From G965197715 sp965247615 (GTDB lineage: Bacteria; Chloroflexota; Dehalococcoidia; Lucifugimonadales; UBA1127): DNA of 64,000 nt. Position 1 is the first letter of the stretch. Every line of letters begins with the position of its first letter. The notes under the pieces are model-generated. The model saw only the letters and a program-made list of their open reading frames with translations. It was not told the origin of the DNA and did no database searches. The stretch covers positions 1,860,001 through 1,924,000 of the forward strand of contig OZ252022.1 of NCBI GenBank assembly GCA_965247615.1, written 5' to 3'. Shown here one piece after another: positions 1 through 6,283 of this stretch. A program made the translations under genes and the position numbers.

Positions 1-68
1 CTCCCAACGTAGCATTGGTCATCTTCGGACCATTCGACGATCTTGACGTACCAGGCGCTGTCCTTCAT
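1..68 (-). CDS. hicB: HicB-like antitoxin, 5' part only (runs off window)
   Basis: Only about 22 residues are inside the window. The reading frame starts at an ATG (68..66) and reads MKDSAWYVKIVEWSEDDQ, then CYVG. This matches the N-terminal beta strand of HicB antitoxins, which usually reads like 'VIIEWSEEDGCYVA'. The ATG overlaps the TGA stop of the upstream HicA-like gene in an ATGA arrangement, implying translational coupling. Known role of the family: a partial RNase H-fold domain that neutralises HicA, often with a DNA-binding C-terminus. The C-terminal half is not visible, so its DNA-binding class is unknown. Confidence 0.6.
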   Translation of the reverse strand, partial: MKDSAWYVKIVEWSEDDQCYVG

Positions 69-262
69 TCTCCGGCCTCCTCAATTGTGGCCCTTACGGC
101 ACGGACTTGGTAGTTCCTTGCGTCACTCCCCAGGTTGCCCAAAATCGTAACAGGCCTCAACACGTTTGGATGCACAAAGTTCCGATGGTTGCCTCGGCCT
201 CCCCGGTTGACGAAGCCCGCGCGTTCCAAATCGGACACTGACTCGCGGACCTTTGGCGGCAA
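65..262 (-). CDS. hicA: HicA-family toxin (putative mRNA interferase)
   Basis: This small basic protein of 65 residues has the HicA double-stranded-RNA-binding-like fold signature. A leading helix (LERAGF) is followed by the conserved block GGRGNHRNFVHP, where the His is the usual catalytic residue, then VTILGNLG and a C-terminal helix RAVRATIEEAGE. HicA proteins cleave mRNA and tmRNA and are held inactive by HicB. The start appears to be TTG at 262. The stop overlaps the ATG of the following HicB-like gene, so the order is toxin first, antitoxin second, as is usual for hicAB. No operator was identified upstream. The assignment rests on motif recognition. Confidence 0.7.
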   Translation of the reverse strand: MPPKVRESVSDLERAGFVNRGGRGNHRNFVHPNVLRPVTILGNLGSDARNYQVRAVRATIEEAGE

Positions 263-344
263 AGCTGGCTCTCGTTAGCGGATGGGCCTACTGGCCGAAT
301 AGCACGAGCCTGAACCGAGAAAGCACCGAAGATTGCGCAGGTGG

Positions 345-418
345 TGGCTGCCCGGCCAGGATTCGAACCTGGGTCAGGGGATCCAAAGTCCCCTGTGCTA
401 CCGCTGCACCACCGGGCA
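345..418 (-). tRNA. tRNA-Gln (anticodon TTG)
   Basis: On the minus strand the acceptor arm TGCCCGG (418..412) pairs with CCGGGCA (355..349). The discriminator is G and an encoded CCA follows (347..345). The anticodon loop CTTTGGA sits on a GGGGA/TCCCC stem and gives anticodon TTG (Gln). The T arm contains GGTTCGAATCC. Length is 71 nt plus CCA. Confidence 0.95.
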
Positions 419-526
419 AGGGAGGGGTTGAGGGGGCGTCGCGGGGACGGGTGCGCGGTTCCATTGTAGGGGCAATGCGCGGGTCGGGGCAATGCGAGAT
501 GGCTCGCATGCCGTCGATGGGGGCGA

Positions 527-1663
527 CTAGAGGGCGTAGAGGCGGGCGCAGTTGTCCCAGAGGACCTTGCGTTTGGTGGAGGGCGAGAGGCCCTGGAGGG
601 CGAGGAACTCGTCGATGGCGTGGGGGTAGGCGGAGTCCGGGTGGGGATAGTCGGTGGAGATGACGAGGCAGTCGTCGCCCAGGCGGTTTACGGCGTCCTC
701 GGCGAGGTACTCGTCGACGTCGACGGAGCCGAAGCACTGGCGCAGGAAGTACTCTGACGGCTTGAGGTCCAGCTTGAGGTCCTCCGCCTGGCCGAACTTT
801 TCCCACTGATCGTCGAGGCGATAGAGCCACCAGGGGAGCCAGCTGCAATTGCCCTCCAAGAAGGCGACTCGCAGGTTGGGGAAGCGCTGAAGCACGCCGC
901 CGAGAATCATGCTGCCGGCGGCGAGCATGAGCTCGATGGGAAACACGGTAGCGTGGGAGAGGACGCGCTCGGCGGGGTGGCCGACGAAGCGGCTGCTGAC
1001 GTAGTCCCTCGAGACGGCGCCGGAGGTGCCGTGGAAGCAGGCGGGGACGTTGAGGCGCTGGAGCTCGGCCCAGAGGACGTCGAACTCGGGGTCGTGGACG
1101 TGGCGGCCGGCGATGGGCATGGGGAGCAGGACGACGGTCGCGGCGCCGAGCTCCTCGACGGCGCGGCGCGCTTCGCCGGCGGCGAGGGCCGGGTCGTGCT
1201 GAGGGACGATGGCGGCGCCCCTGAGCCTGGAGGGGTCTTCGGCGCAGAAGTCGCGGAGCCAGTCGTTGAAGGCACGGCACAGGGCGAGGGCGAAGGCGGG
1301 TTCCTGGTCGTCGACGGAGACCATCATGCTGGCGGCGGTGCGAAAGAGGACGGCCACGTCGATGCCCTCGACGTCCATGGCGTGGAGGTGAGAGACAGGA
1401 TCGAACCCGCGCGTCCACCCCTCGCGCATGACGGTCTGCATCTTGTTGTCCAGCGGGGCGTTCATCTTGAGCACCTGGGGTACGGTGCGCCAGGGGGGAA
1501 TGGGCCGGCCGTCCAGCAGCCAGTCGGCGTAGTGGCCCGGTTGGTTGCTGCGGGAGACGGGTGCGCGGTCGCGGTACTCCGGGGCGATGTAGCGCTGGTA
1601 GAGGTCGGGCGGCTCCATGAGGTGGAGGTCACTGTCCAGTACGCGGAAGCCGTTCTTGGCCAT
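527..1663 (-). CDS. Amidohydrolase (Amidohydro_2, metal-dependent hydrolase/decarboxylase family)
   Basis: This 378-residue protein is of the PF04909 TIM-barrel type. Near the N-terminus it has DSDLHLMEPPDLY, the D-x-D-x-H-x-x-E-P variant of the DxH metal motif seen in the ACMSD-like branch. A mid-protein HGTSGAV and RVLSHATVFPIE supply further metal-binding His residues, and STDYPHPDSAYP near the C-terminus supplies the catalytic Asp. Members hydrolyse or decarboxylate cyclic and aromatic acids; the substrate here cannot be read from sequence. The start is supported by TGAGGAA just upstream of ATG 1663. It stands alone between a tRNA and the zinc-ribbon/HNH pair. Such amidohydrolases are abundant in SAR202-type genomes, fitting the catabolic theme of the window. 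Confidence 0.85.
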   Translation of the reverse strand: MAKNGFRVLDSDLHLMEPPDLYQRYIAPEYRDRAPVSRSNQPGHYADWLLDGRPIPPWRTVPQVLKMNAPLDNKMQTVMREGWTRGFDPVSHLHAMDVEGIDVAVLFRTAASMMVSVDDQEPAFALALCRAFNDWLRDFCAEDPSRLRGAAIVPQHDPALAAGEARRAVEELGAATVVLLPMPIAGRHVHDPEFDVLWAELQRLNVPACFHGTSGAVSRDYVSSRFVGHPAERVLSHATVFPIELMLAAGSMILGGVLQRFPNLRVAFLEGNCSWLPWWLYRLDDQWEKFGQAEDLKLDLKPSEYFLRQCFGSVDVDEYLAEDAVNRLGDDCLVISTDYPHPDSAYPHAIDEFLALQGLSPSTKRKVLWDNCARLYAL

Positions 1664-1759
1664 GGGCGGTTCCTCAGGATGGCGGGGGCGATGACGTGTC
1701 AGCTTGCAGGCATCTCTATCCGGCGCGGCGGCGGGCGGGTACGGCAGGCTCCACCGCTG

Positions 1760-2035
1760 CTATGGGAGGAAGCTGTCGGTGGGGATGAGCACGGGCATGA
1801 GGGTTTCCCCGCCGTCGTCCGGTTGGCAGTAGCCTTTGATGTAGGCGGAGTCGTCATCGTCCGAGGGCCTGACGTCGCGGCATGCGGGGCAGGACCAGAG
1901 GCTCAGGAGGGTCTGGAACCGGGTGCTCCAGAAGACGTCGAACTCCATGAGAGAGGCGCACTCGGGGCACTGGCACTGCTGTGCTGGAGGGTCAAAGGCC
2001 ACGCCGCTGCTCCACCGCTTGGTGTGATGTCTCAT
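1760..2035 (-). CDS. Small zinc-ribbon protein, unknown function
   Basis: This 91-residue protein starts at ATG 2035 (MRHHTKRWSS). It carries two CxxC knuckles, CQCPEC and SCPAC, separated by about 27 residues including DVFWSTRFQTLLSLWS, which is the spacing expected of a zinc ribbon. The C-terminal third is acidic (SDDDDSAYIKGY). No enzymatic domain is seen. Its start lies 44 bases inside the 3' end of the upstream HNH gene, so the two are probably co-transcribed and perhaps translationally coupled. A longer in-frame extension upstream to 2338 is rejected because it is Pro/Ser/Arg-rich shadow sequence of the HNH gene. Function is unknown; nucleic-acid binding is a guess from the fold. Confidence 0.6.
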   Translation of the reverse strand: MRHHTKRWSSGVAFDPPAQQCQCPECASLMEFDVFWSTRFQTLLSLWSCPACRDVRPSDDDDSAYIKGYCQPDDGGETLMPVLIPTDSFLP

Positions 2036-2576
2036 CGTATCCTGTTGGGCGGGTAGGGGCAAGCGGGGGAGGGGTGGCCGGGGGGTGGGGGGTGCAATAC
2101 GTGAGGGCCAAGAGCGCCACGGCAATGATGGCAAGTACCGCTGTGGCCACGAGAAGTCCGCAGCCGCCGCGCTGGCTCTCGCCGTACCTGGAGAAGCGCT
2201 CGTAGTAGATCCCACGCACCTCCTGCGAAGCCCTGGTGCGCTGGGTCTCATCAGAGAAGTCGTCCTGGGGGATGGGGGGATAGGGGATGCTGCCGTCGGC
2301 GGGTAGGAGCCGACGGTAGCGGCTGCGAAACTCCTCATCGGACTGAATCCCCTTTCGCATGTTGCAGGGAGTGCAGAGGAGCTGCAGGTTGTCGATCTCG
2401 TTGCCGCCGCCCCGGCTAAACGGGTATCTGTGGTCTATCTCAAGATAGTGGATGCGATGGGTACGGCCGCAGTAGGAGCACCTGCCCCTTTGCGCCATGA
2501 AGAGCTGATTCTTCACGCTCCGGGGAAAGATGATCCTGCGTGTCTCGGGTCCGTAGGACGCATCATCCCTATTCAT
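1992..2576 (-). CDS. HNH endonuclease-like protein with C-terminal membrane segment
   Basis: This 194-residue protein has its HNH domain at about residues 17-80. CSYCGRTH gives the first zinc knuckle, LEIDHRYPFSRGG the catalytic His region, then IDNLQLLCTPCNMRKG the Asn and second knuckle. The catalytic metal-binding pattern looks intact. From about residue 137 there is a hydrophobic stretch, GCGLLVATAVLAIIAVALLA, followed by a Pro-rich tail, suggesting a single C-terminal membrane anchor. HNH proteins are usually soluble, so this layout is unusual. The gene overlaps the downstream zinc-ribbon gene. Possible roles are defence, DNA processing at the membrane, or a domesticated nuclease; none is demonstrated. 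Confidence 0.75.
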   Translation of the reverse strand: MNRDDASYGPETRRIIFPRSVKNQLFMAQRGRCSYCGRTHRIHYLEIDHRYPFSRGGGNEIDNLQLLCTPCNMRKGIQSDEEFRSRYRRLLPADGSIPYPPIPQDDFSDETQRTRASQEVRGIYYERFSRYGESQRGGCGLLVATAVLAIIAVALLALTYCTPHPPATPPPLAPTRPTGYDETSHQAVEQRRGL

Positions 2577-2754
2577 GCCTCACGCGATCCGGCAACCCCT
2601 GTCCTCCGGGCCCATTGTCCGTCGAACAATTGGGCCGCTCCGACAGGCATGCATCGGGGGCTCTGAGCCTGCCGCAAGGGTGGAGCGGGCAGCCGGGGGG
2701 TAGACGTGATACGCGCGGTTCGACATGGGTCCCGAGCATCTGGCATGGGGCCGC

Positions 2755-2830
2755 TCACTTGGTTCGGGGGCCTCACCATGAGCGGGGGGCAGGGCGTGGG
2801 CGGGCATGAAACCCGCCCCTACGTAGGCGG
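2755..2830 (+). repeat. Dispersed repeat, 'TCACCATGAGCGGG' family, plus a GGGCGGG/CCCGCCC hairpin
   Basis: Positions 2758-2787 read nearly the same as 20964-20993, with the shared core GCCTCACCATGAGCGGG. Immediately downstream, GGGCGGG and CCCGCCC form a 7-bp hairpin with a 7-nt loop (about 2799-2819). It lies in the gene-free stretch between the HNH gene and the end of yggT. No gene is seen in 2577-2839. Confidence 0.55.
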
Positions 2831-2839
2831 GTGGGCGCG

Positions 2840-3091
2840 CTAGATGGTGGAGGCGAGGAGCCGCCGGAGGATGAGGATGAGGACGATGGCGACGAGGGGG
2901 CTGAGGTCCATGACACCCACGCGCGGGAGCATCCGTCGAAGGGGCTGCAGGACGGGCTCGGTGATCTGGAAGAAGAAGTTAACGACGGGGTTTCGGGAGT
3001 CGATGGGGAACCAGGAGAGGATGGCGCGTATGAAGATGGCGAATGCCAGAAGGTCGAGGATAATGCGAAGAATGCTGATGACGAAGAACAC
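2840..3091 (-). CDS. yggT: YggT family integral membrane protein
   Basis: This 83-residue protein has two hydrophobic segments at about residues 3-26 (VISILRIILDLLAFAIFIRA) and 62-81 (LSPLVAIVLILILRRLL). Between them lies the conserved YggT core: LSWFPIDSRNPVVN, then ITEPVLQPLRRMLP. This matches one YggT repeat unit (PF02325). The start is GTG 3091, only 3 bases after the proC stop, so it is an operon partner. YggT proteins are linked to cell division/osmotic functions in some bacteria and typically sit next to the YggS/ProC/SepF/DivIVA genes. Here the proC neighbour fits that pattern. The molecular role is not established. Confidence 0.9.
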   Translation of the reverse strand: MFFVISILRIILDLLAFAIFIRAILSWFPIDSRNPVVNFFFQITEPVLQPLRRMLPRVGVMDLSPLVAIVLILILRRLLASTI

Positions 3092-3094
3092 GGA

Positions 3095-3904
3095 TCAGTT
3101 CTCCTGGCCCAAAAGCTGTGACTTCTCGTAGGCGTCCTGCACGGCCTGGATGAGGGCGGCGCGGAAGCCGGCCTCCTCCAGGGTCAACAGAGCGTCGGTG
3201 GTGGTGCCGCCCGGCGAGGTGACCATGTTGCGGAGCTCGGCGGGGTGCCGCTGGGTCTGCGCGGCCATTTGAGCGCTGCCCAGGAGGGTCTGCTGGGCGA
3301 GGGCGGAGGCCATGGGCCGGGGGAGGCCGATGTGGACGCCGGCGTCGATGAAGGCTTCGAGGAAGAGCCAGACGTAGGCGGGCCCGCTGGCGCTGAGGGC
3401 GGTGGCCATGTCGATGTATTTTTCGTTGGCGACGTAGAGCTGGCGGCCCATGGCTTCGAGGAGGCGCTCCGTGGTCTTGCGGGCGTCGTCGCTCACCTCC
3501 GGCGCAGCGGTCCATACGCTCATACCGGCCATGACCTGGGCCGGGGTGTTTGGCATGACGCGGATGACGGCCTTGTGGCCGAGCCGCTTGGCGACGGCGG
3601 AGAGGCGGACGCCGGCAGCGATGGAGAGCGCGGTCTGGTTTTCGGCCAGGCACCCGCGAAGGCCGGACGCGACGGTGCTCATATCCTGGGGCTTGACCGC
3701 CAGGACCACCAGGTCACCGGCGGCGGCGGCCTGGCGATTGTCCGGGGAAGCGTTGACGCCGTAGGTCTCGGTCAGGTAGGCGCGGCGCTCCTCCAGGGGC
3801 TCGCCGACGGAGACCTCCGAGGGTCCAACGATGTTCTGTTTGAGGGCGGCCGTCAGGATGGCCTCGGCCATGACTCCGCCGCCGACGAAGGATATGGTGG
3901 GCAT
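3095..3904 (-). CDS. proC: Pyrroline-5-carboxylate reductase
   Basis: This protein catalyses the last step of proline synthesis, NAD(P)H-dependent reduction of 1-pyrroline-5-carboxylate. At 269 residues it is the normal family length. The Rossmann motif is near the N-terminus (ISFVGGGVMAEAIL). VLAVKPQDM marks the nucleotide-binding half, and VIRVMPNTPAQVMAGM is a family hallmark. The C-terminal signature is present as ELRNMVTSPGGTTTDALLTL, with LSASGPAYVWLFLEAFIDAG before it. Start is ATG 3904. It is the first gene of a proC-yggT unit; pdxA lies upstream on the same strand about 100 bases away. Confidence 0.96.
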   Translation of the reverse strand: MPTISFVGGGVMAEAILTAALKQNIVGPSEVSVGEPLEERRAYLTETYGVNASPDNRQAAAAGDLVVLAVKPQDMSTVASGLRGCLAENQTALSIAAGVRLSAVAKRLGHKAVIRVMPNTPAQVMAGMSVWTAAPEVSDDARKTTERLLEAMGRQLYVANEKYIDMATALSASGPAYVWLFLEAFIDAGVHIGLPRPMASALAQQTLLGSAQMAAQTQRHPAELRNMVTSPGGTTTDALLTLEEAGFRAALIQAVQDAYEKSQLLGQEN

Positions 3905-4002
3905 AGGGTGTCTTCAAGCTCCTAGGCTAGTGGAATTATACACGTCCGGCTACTCGGTAGGAACCGAATACGACGGGGCTGGACAGTCCCGCGGGCATAC
4001 TC

Positions 4003-5034
4003 CTATGGGGTAGATGGGAGAGGCGGCAGCCGGGTAAGTCCGCCGCCGGAAGCCAGGGCGACGGCCAAGCGCAGCGCCTCCAGCATGCTCTGGGGGTTGG
4101 CGACGCCCTTGCCGGCGATGTCGAAGGCGGTCCCGTGGTCGACGGAGGTGCGGACGAGGGGCAGGCCAAGGTTCACGGTGACACTGCGATGGAAGTCGTG
4201 GACCTTGATGGCCACGTGTCCCTGGTCATGGTACATGGCGAGCACGGTGTCATAGGACCCCTGGATGGCCTGGTAGAAGACGACGTCCGCAGGGACGGGC
4301 CCGGTGGCGTCGATGCCGAGGCGGCAGGCGTCCTCGACAGCGGGGGCGATCTGGGTCTCCTCTTCATCGCCAAGGAGGCCGCCGTCGGAGGCATGGGGGT
4401 TGAGGGCGGCGACGGCGATGCGCGGCTCAGGGACGCCCCACTCGCGGAACGCGTCGTGGGTCAAGGTGATCTTGGCGAGGACGTTCTCACGGGTGACAGC
4501 GTCGCAGGCACGGCGGAGGGAGCGGTGGGTGGTGAGATGGACGACGCGGAGCCGTCCGGCGAGGAGCATGGTGGCGACGTTGGGGGACTCGGTGAGGGCC
4601 TGGAGCACCTCCATGTGGCCGATCTCCCTGTAGCCGGCGAGGTCGCAGGCCTCCTTGTTGACGGGCGCGGTGGCCATGGCGGCGACGCTGCCGGAGAGGC
4701 AGGCGTGGGCCGCCAGCTTGACCCACTCCATGGAGGCCCGGCCCGCCTCCGCCGATACGCGTCCCCGGGTTACGCTGCCCGGTTCGAGGTTGCCCGGGTC
4801 GAGGACGGCGACGGCGCCCTGCTCCAATTGGCCCGAGGGCGCCTCCGGCGCGGGGGAGACGCGGAGCGAGGAGCCAACGAGGTGGAGGGCGTCCCGCATG
4901 ACGGCAGCGTCGCCGACGACGAGGGGCTGGCACCAATCCCAGACCTGGGGCACGGCCAGGGCCTTGGCGATGACCTCCGGCCCGATGCCGCAGGGGTCCC
5001 CCATGGTGATGGCGACGGCGGGCTTGCTTACCAC
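4003..5034 (-). CDS. pdxA: 4-hydroxythreonine-4-phosphate dehydrogenase (PdxA family)
   Basis: This protein is an NAD-dependent dehydrogenase of the DXP-dependent vitamin B6 pathway (PdxA family). I chose GTG 5034 because a CAGGAGG ribosome site lies 5 bases upstream, giving about 343 residues, close to the usual 330. Motifs are VAITMGDPCGIGPEV at the N-terminus, MATAPVNKEA, and the metal-binding His residues in GHMEVLQALT, MYHDQGHVAIK and RTSVDHGTAFDIAGKG. All ligands look intact. A longer start at 5076 adds 14 residues without a good ribosome site. Paralogous PdxA2 proteins act in four-carbon acid-sugar catabolism, so a catabolic role cannot be excluded, but the neighbours (proC, yggT) are housekeeping genes. 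Confidence 0.9.
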   Translation of the reverse strand: MVSKPAVAITMGDPCGIGPEVIAKALAVPQVWDWCQPLVVGDAAVMRDALHLVGSSLRVSPAPEAPSGQLEQGAVAVLDPGNLEPGSVTRGRVSAEAGRASMEWVKLAAHACLSGSVAAMATAPVNKEACDLAGYREIGHMEVLQALTESPNVATMLLAGRLRVVHLTTHRSLRRACDAVTRENVLAKITLTHDAFREWGVPEPRIAVAALNPHASDGGLLGDEEETQIAPAVEDACRLGIDATGPVPADVVFYQAIQGSYDTVLAMYHDQGHVAIKVHDFHRSVTVNLGLPLVRTSVDHGTAFDIAGKGVANPQSMLEALRLAVALASGGGLTRLPPLPSTP

Positions 5035-5346
5035 GCGAACCTCCTGGGCGGCGATGGGCTGGGGCGAGTATAGCACGCAGTCGCTATACGGAGGGTCTCA
5101 GGGACACGTATGATCCTCGAAAGGTCTGTGCAGGTCAGCAAGTGACCACGGCGGCCGGGACCGGTACAAGAAGGGCAAGTCGAGGGTGAATAGTCACGGC
5201 GCGTCTTTTTCGGCCGGCGTGTACACTCACGGTCCTTCGCCACGCGAGAGACGATGGCGTGCACGCCCGACGGGGCTCGCCACGTAGGTAGATGCCGGTC
5301 CATGCAGCCCGCTTGCGGTGCACTCCAGCTTCGCTCCGGGGAAACG
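5035..5346. other. 312-base gap between divergent pdxA and the YdeI-like gene
   Basis: No convincing gene, hairpin terminator or repeat is seen. Divergent promoters are expected here, but no clean -35/-10 pair was identified. Confidence 0.4.
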
Positions 5347-5592
5347 ATGATGCGTCCACTGAAACGGCCCTGGCACGAGATGCCGGAGCTCGTCGAGAGC
5401 GCACTGAGGGAGCACGGGCTCATGGAGGCGTATCGCAGCCGCCCTCCCTACCAGCGGAACGACTACGTGGCGTGGATAACGCGGGCCAAGCGCTGGGAGA
5501 CGCAGCAGAAGCGGCTGGCTCAGATGATCAGTGAGCTGCAGCGCGGCGACCGCTACATGAACATGGCTTATAGGCCCGGAGCCAAGGGCTAG
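5347..5592 (+). CDS. YdeI/OmpD-associated (OmdA-like) small protein
   Basis: The protein has about 81 residues from ATG 5347 (MMRPLKRPWHEMPELV). The block RPPYQRNDYVAWITRAKR, followed by WETQQKRLAQM, resembles the C-terminal 'bacteriocin-protection, YdeI or OmpD-associated' domain (PF13376). In that family the usual pattern is LPPSHRREYVxWIxEAKRxETRxxRI. Upstream in-frame codons to 5254 are discarded because they read as Cys/Arg-rich noise and a GGGGAAAC ribosome site fits the chosen start. The family's function is poorly defined. It stands alone and is followed by a dispersed repeat and the mobile cassette. Confidence 0.7.
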   Translation: MMRPLKRPWHEMPELVESALREHGLMEAYRSRPPYQRNDYVAWITRAKRWETQQKRLAQMISELQRGDRYMNMAYRPGAKG

Positions 5593-5600
5593 CGTTCCTG

Positions 5601-5640
5601 GGGTCGCTGGCGCGACGGCCATGCAGGGGAGGGTTGAGGG
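5601..5640 (+). repeat. Dispersed palindromic repeat family B, copy 1
   Basis: The core GGTCGCTGGCGCGACGGCC contains the small palindrome GTCGC/GCGAC. Other copies start near 15497, 36737, 36887, 47204, 50291 and 50567. Confidence 0.7.
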
Positions 5641-5734
5641 ATCGCAACGGCGGTGGCGCGGGGAGGACGGGGCTGCGCGGGCCGGGAGGTGCGGCGGCGT
5701 TGGCTCTTGCAGGTCTACGGCCCGTTGCTCCCCG

Positions 5735-5742
5735 CAAAGAAA
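5735..5742. repeat. Target-site duplication, left copy (CAAAGAAA)
   Basis: The octamer CAAAGAAA abuts the left terminal inverted repeat and is repeated exactly at 6190-6197, just outside the right one. Confidence 0.85.
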
Positions 5743-5769
5743 GGGAATTACATACAATGCTACACAACG
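5743..5769 (+). repeat. Left terminal inverted repeat of the cassette
   Basis: This 27-bp end begins GGGAATTAC and matches the reverse complement of 6163-6189 at 26 of 27 positions. Confidence 0.9.
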
Positions 5770-5821
5770 GAAGTGTATCACCCGGTTGCGCCCTCAACTC
5801 AAAGTGTTTTGCGAGGCCGGG

Positions 5822-6097
5822 CTAACCTTTAAGGTACTTATCCATCCCTTCGCAGGCTTCTGGTTGAGAGATACCCGCCCGTGTCTGAATAATTCGCCTT
5901 GCTGCAATTTCCACGGCGCATTCAACAGCATTGGTATCACTGCCCCAGCCATTGAATGCACCTCTGTATTGTTGAGTTGCTGGGTGCCATGTAACTCTGC
6001 CAGTGTCGTTGCCATTGGTAACAGTAAGCTCACATTCACTGGAACCTTTCGTAACAACGAACTCTTCACGGTCAATTTTGACTGTGCGTTTGTCCAT
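5822..6097 (-). CDS. Hypothetical protein carried by the mobile cassette
   Basis: This 91-residue protein starts MDKRTVKIDREEFVVTKG and contains CELTVTNGNDTGRVTWH, then YRGAFNGWGSDTNAVECA, and ends in KYLKG. I do not recognise the family. It is rich in Thr, Glu and Asn, unlike the Ala/Arg-rich proteome around it, and its base composition is much lower in G+C than its neighbours, consistent with transfer. It occupies most of the interior of the 447-bp element and is the only ORF there with coherent protein-like composition. An AAAGGA stretch lies about 13 bases before the ATG, so the ribosome site is weak. It could be a passenger of the element or a decayed remnant. Confidence 0.5.
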   Translation of the reverse strand: MDKRTVKIDREEFVVTKGSSECELTVTNGNDTGRVTWHPATQQYRGAFNGWGSDTNAVECAVEIAARRIIQTRAGISQPEACEGMDKYLKG

Positions 6098-6162
6098 GAT
6101 ATTGTGTCAATCCTTTGCCCCGCCACTTATAGGCTGTCGGGCTTGTCTGCGTATATCTCCGA

Positions 6163-6189
6163 CGTTGTGTAGCATTGTATCTAATTCCC
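6163..6189 (-). repeat. Right terminal inverted repeat of the cassette
   Basis: This is the reverse complement of the left end with one mismatch (position 9 from the tip). Confidence 0.9.
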
Positions 6190-6244
6190 CAAAGAAAATC
6201 GAAGCGGAGGTTGGAGACGCGAGGGGGCACGCTCCAACCTCCGC
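6188..6244 (-). terminator. Rho-independent terminator of nrdJ
   Basis: On the minus strand a perfect 13-bp stem (GCGGAGGTTGGAG, 6244-6232, with its complement at 6216-6204) closes a 15-nt loop. It is followed by a T-rich tail TTCGATTTTCTTT. It lies 40 bases after the nrdJ stop. The mobile cassette is inserted at the distal end of the T-tract. Confidence 0.9.
6190..6197. repeat. Target-site duplication, right copy (CAAAGAAA)
   Basis: Identical to 5735-5742. It lies in the T-rich tail of the nrdJ terminator as read on the minus strand. Confidence 0.85.
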
Positions 6245-6283
6245 AGAATGGAGCCGGCGGGCGTGGGCGGTACCCGGCCGGCC

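Larger units (their letters stand above)
5743..6189. mobile_element. 447-bp non-autonomous mobile cassette (MITE/mobile insertion cassette-like) with one ORF
   Basis: The two ends are 27-bp terminal inverted repeats, 5743-5769 and 6163-6189, identical except for one base (position 9). Each begins GGGAATTA and continues ATACAATGCTACACAACG reading inward. The element is flanked by an exact 8-bp direct duplication CAAAGAAA (5735-5742, 6190-6197). It holds one plausible minus-strand ORF (5822-6097) and no transposase. The interior is clearly more A+T-rich than the flanks. The right end sits in the T-tract of the nrdJ terminator hairpin, so it inserted at the end of that transcription unit. An 8-bp duplication is typical of several IS families (for example IS1595, ISL3, IS6, IS66). 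The parent transposase cannot be named from this window. Confidence 0.85.

Noticed and set aside
953..2056. 367-codon plus-strand frame opposite the amidohydrolase
   Set aside because: Antisense shadow of a well-supported gene; Gly/Asp/Glu-rich without family motifs.
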